Source: Candidatus Shapirobacteria bacterium
Lineage (GTDB): Bacteria > Patescibacteriota > Microgenomatia > UBA12405
Assembly: GCA_003647605.1 (NCBI GenBank)
Contig: QMND01000006.1
Location: 1-13,687, forward strand
Length of the DNA: 13,687 nt
Direction: 5' to 3'
The translations under genes were made by a program, and so were the position numbers. The notes beneath the pieces were generated by a model. The model made no database searches. It worked only from the letters and a program-made list of their open reading frames with translations, and was not told where the DNA came from. Below, one piece after another: positions 12,603-13,687 of the stretch (its first letter is position 1; every line of letters begins with the position of its first letter).

Positions 12603-13442
12603 CTAACTCTTCACCAATTTAACCCTCTCACTTTCGTAAATTTTCTTAAAATTCTTAACAAAATTAACCAACCATTTTTGATCTTTGAACAGAGGTCTTA
12701 AGTCCTCCATCAAATAAGCCTCCTTAACCAAACCCACCTTTTTATCTAATTGTCTAACAACTTCACTCCTTGTTTTGATTCCAGCCAATTCTTTTATCAT
12801 CTTCCAATTAGGTTTAACCCCTCTATCCAAAAACCACCACAAATCAAAGTAATCCCTACCTTTAAAATTAACCTTCTTACCCTTTTTAAAACTCCTTCTC
12901 AAAATAGCCACAATTTTCGAAGCCATCAAGTCCGATAAAGAATATCTCCTCAAAATAAAATTAAAATCATAAGTTGACTTAACTGACAATTCTTCCTCAT
13001 AACTTTTTGACAAAACCGGAGATAAATCTATCCTCAAAAACAAGATATCGGTTTCACTTTTAGGATTTTTCACCAAACCCAAATCAGCCAATACTGAAAA
13101 TTTCAAAAAAATTTGATGTCCATTTCCTGCTACCTTTGTTTTTATCTTTTTAAATTGCCATTTTTTAACAAAATAATTTTCAATATCTTTAGCCACTTCC
13201 TGAGATACAGACGCCGAATAGTTTTTAACATCAAAATCCAAATCTTCCGACAGTCTAGGTAAATCAAAACAAAATCTTAAGCAAGTTCCTCCTTTAAACA
13301 ACAACCTTTCTGCCCACTTGGAAGAAAATAAAAAATCTAACACATAATACTGTAAATTTTCTTTTAACAAATTTCGCACCAAACTAAAATTTTTTCCCAC
13401 CTGATTTTCTTCAACTATTTTTTTTAAACTACTTAGCAACAT
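12603..13442 (-). CDS. abiEii: AbiEii/AbiGii-family nucleotidyltransferase toxin
   Basis: The 279-aa product has the hallmark of the AbiEii nucleotidyltransferase fold: FKGGTCLRFCFDLPRLSEDLDFD at residues 49-71, combining GGT-x-LR with the S-E-D-L-D-F-D metal-binding acidic motif (D67, D69). Later conserved features are LSDLMASKIVAILRR (K176) and FKGRDYFDLWWFLDRG (R196, D197, D200). AbiEii toxins transfer nucleotides to RNA targets (tRNA acceptor ends in the studied cases) and abort phage infection. Length is normal for the family. The ATG overlaps the 3' end of the antitoxin gene by 14 bp, the usual AbiEi-AbiEii arrangement, so translation is probably coupled. All visible key residues are present, so it should be active. 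Confidence 0.9.
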   Translation of the reverse strand: MLLSSLKKIVEENQVGKNFSLVRNLLKENLQYYVLDFLFSSKWAERLLFKGGTCLRFCFDLPRLSEDLDFDVKNYSASVSQEVAKDIENYFVKKWQFKKIKTKVAGNGHQIFLKFSVLADLGLVKNPKSETDILFLRIDLSPVLSKSYEEELSVKSTYDFNFILRRYSLSDLMASKIVAILRRSFKKGKKVNFKGRDYFDLWWFLDRGVKPNWKMIKELAGIKTRSEVVRQLDKKVGLVKEAYLMEDLRPLFKDQKWLVNFVKNFKKIYESERVKLVKS

Positions 13443-13687
13443 TTTTTATTTTTTTAACAATCAACCATATTTTTTTCATCTTTATTTTCCTCGAAAAATT
13501 ACAATAACCCCCAAACTCTCTCAATATCTTGTTATCTAGATTATCCCAATTTATTCTCAAACCAAATTTTAACTCCTTTTCTAAATCAGCTAACTTTCTC
13601 TTCAAATACAAAAAATCAAACAAAGCCTTGGCAGTAGTCGCCACCCTTATTTTATATCCATCTACAATCACCTCCTCGTAACCCCTA
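13429..13687 (-). CDS. abiEi: AbiEi-type antitoxin/regulator, C-terminal part (cut by window edge)
   Basis: Eighty-five codons are visible and the frame stays open to the right edge (R-G-Y-E-E before VIVDGYKIRVATTAKALFDFLYLK). The VIVDGYKIRVATTAKALFD segment is the conserved centre of AbiEi antitoxins and related regulators, in which an N-terminal winged helix binds the operator of its own operon. The N-terminal DNA-binding part is outside the window. A GTG at 13671 is not the real start, because family-like sequence runs through it. It overlaps the toxin gene by 14 bp. In type IV systems the antitoxin does not bind the toxin; it represses the operon and counters the toxin's effect. Confidence 0.8.
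   Translation of the reverse strand, partial: RGYEEVIVDGYKIRVATTAKALFDFLYLKRKLADLEKELKFGLRINWDNLDNKILREFGGYCNFSRKIKMKKIWLIVKKIKNVAK

Noticed and set aside
13669..13680. Perfect Shine-Dalgarno AGGAGGTGAT with a GTG start for the AbiEi gene
   Set aside because: The frame stays open to the window edge and the GGAGG bases encode part of the conserved EEVIVDGY segment; there is no spacing between AGGAG and the GTG.
1..13687. CRISPR array, tRNA or rRNA genes
   Set aside because: I saw no regularly spaced repeats and no cloverleaf or conserved rRNA segments on either strand.

Overview
The window looks like chromosomal DNA of a small, AT-rich bacterium, most likely Patescibacteria (Candidate Phyla Radiation), possibly a Microgenomates-type lineage. 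This is inference. It rests on the tight packing, the short zinc-ribbon L28, the lack of Shine-Dalgarno sequences, a CATTGCGAGGAG-type intergenic repeat, and a run of short accessory toxin and ATPase genes between housekeeping genes. The plus strand is pyrimidine-rich almost throughout. Plus-strand proteins are therefore rich in Q, N, H, T and P, and minus-strand proteins in G, E, K and V.

Layout. 1-212 (minus): start of an AAA_14-type P-loop ATPase, cut by the window edge, with a TTGACA/TAAAGT promoter overlaid by two inverted repeats. 213-516: no intact gene; it holds that promoter, a repeat with a 9-bp hairpin, and a relic copy of the 3' tail of the PBP2 gene. 517-2687 (minus): a two-gene unit of a B12-binding radical SAM protein, interrupted by one in-frame TGA, and a CYTH-domain protein. 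This unit sits between the PBP2 tail relic and the intact PBP2 tail, so it looks like an inserted cassette. 2765-5541 (minus): mreB and PBP2, the core of a rod-elongation system. 5549-5971: decayed material, comprising a truncated HepT-like HEPN gene and a fragment that may be a second PP2C tail. 5962-7338 (minus): a PP2C-type phosphatase with a long unrecognised N-terminal region, divergent from 7369-9318 (plus), an O-antigen-ligase-like membrane protein with C-terminal TPRs. 9308-10264 (minus): peptide deformylase followed by an unknown 134-aa protein, divergent from 10319-11194 (plus), methionyl-tRNA formyltransferase. 11198-11395 (minus): ribosomal protein L28, divergent from 11413-11994 (plus), a site-2 (M50) protease. 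12022-12597 (plus): an unrecognised conserved-looking protein. 12603-13687 (minus): an AbiE toxin-antitoxin pair, with the antitoxin cut by the window edge.

How the genes fit together. def and fmt act at the two ends of N-formylmethionine metabolism. MreB, PBP2, the ligase-like protein and perhaps the PP2C phosphatase belong to the cell envelope. AbiE, the HepT remnant and the AAA_14 ATPase are mobile or defence-like accessories.

The most striking non-gene signal is a TATAAT-like -10 box placed 5-7 nt before the start codon of ten genes, including three divergent pairs. No start has a recognisable Shine-Dalgarno sequence. This suggests pervasive leaderless transcription. At three gene junctions the -10 box is built on the stop codon of the upstream gene.
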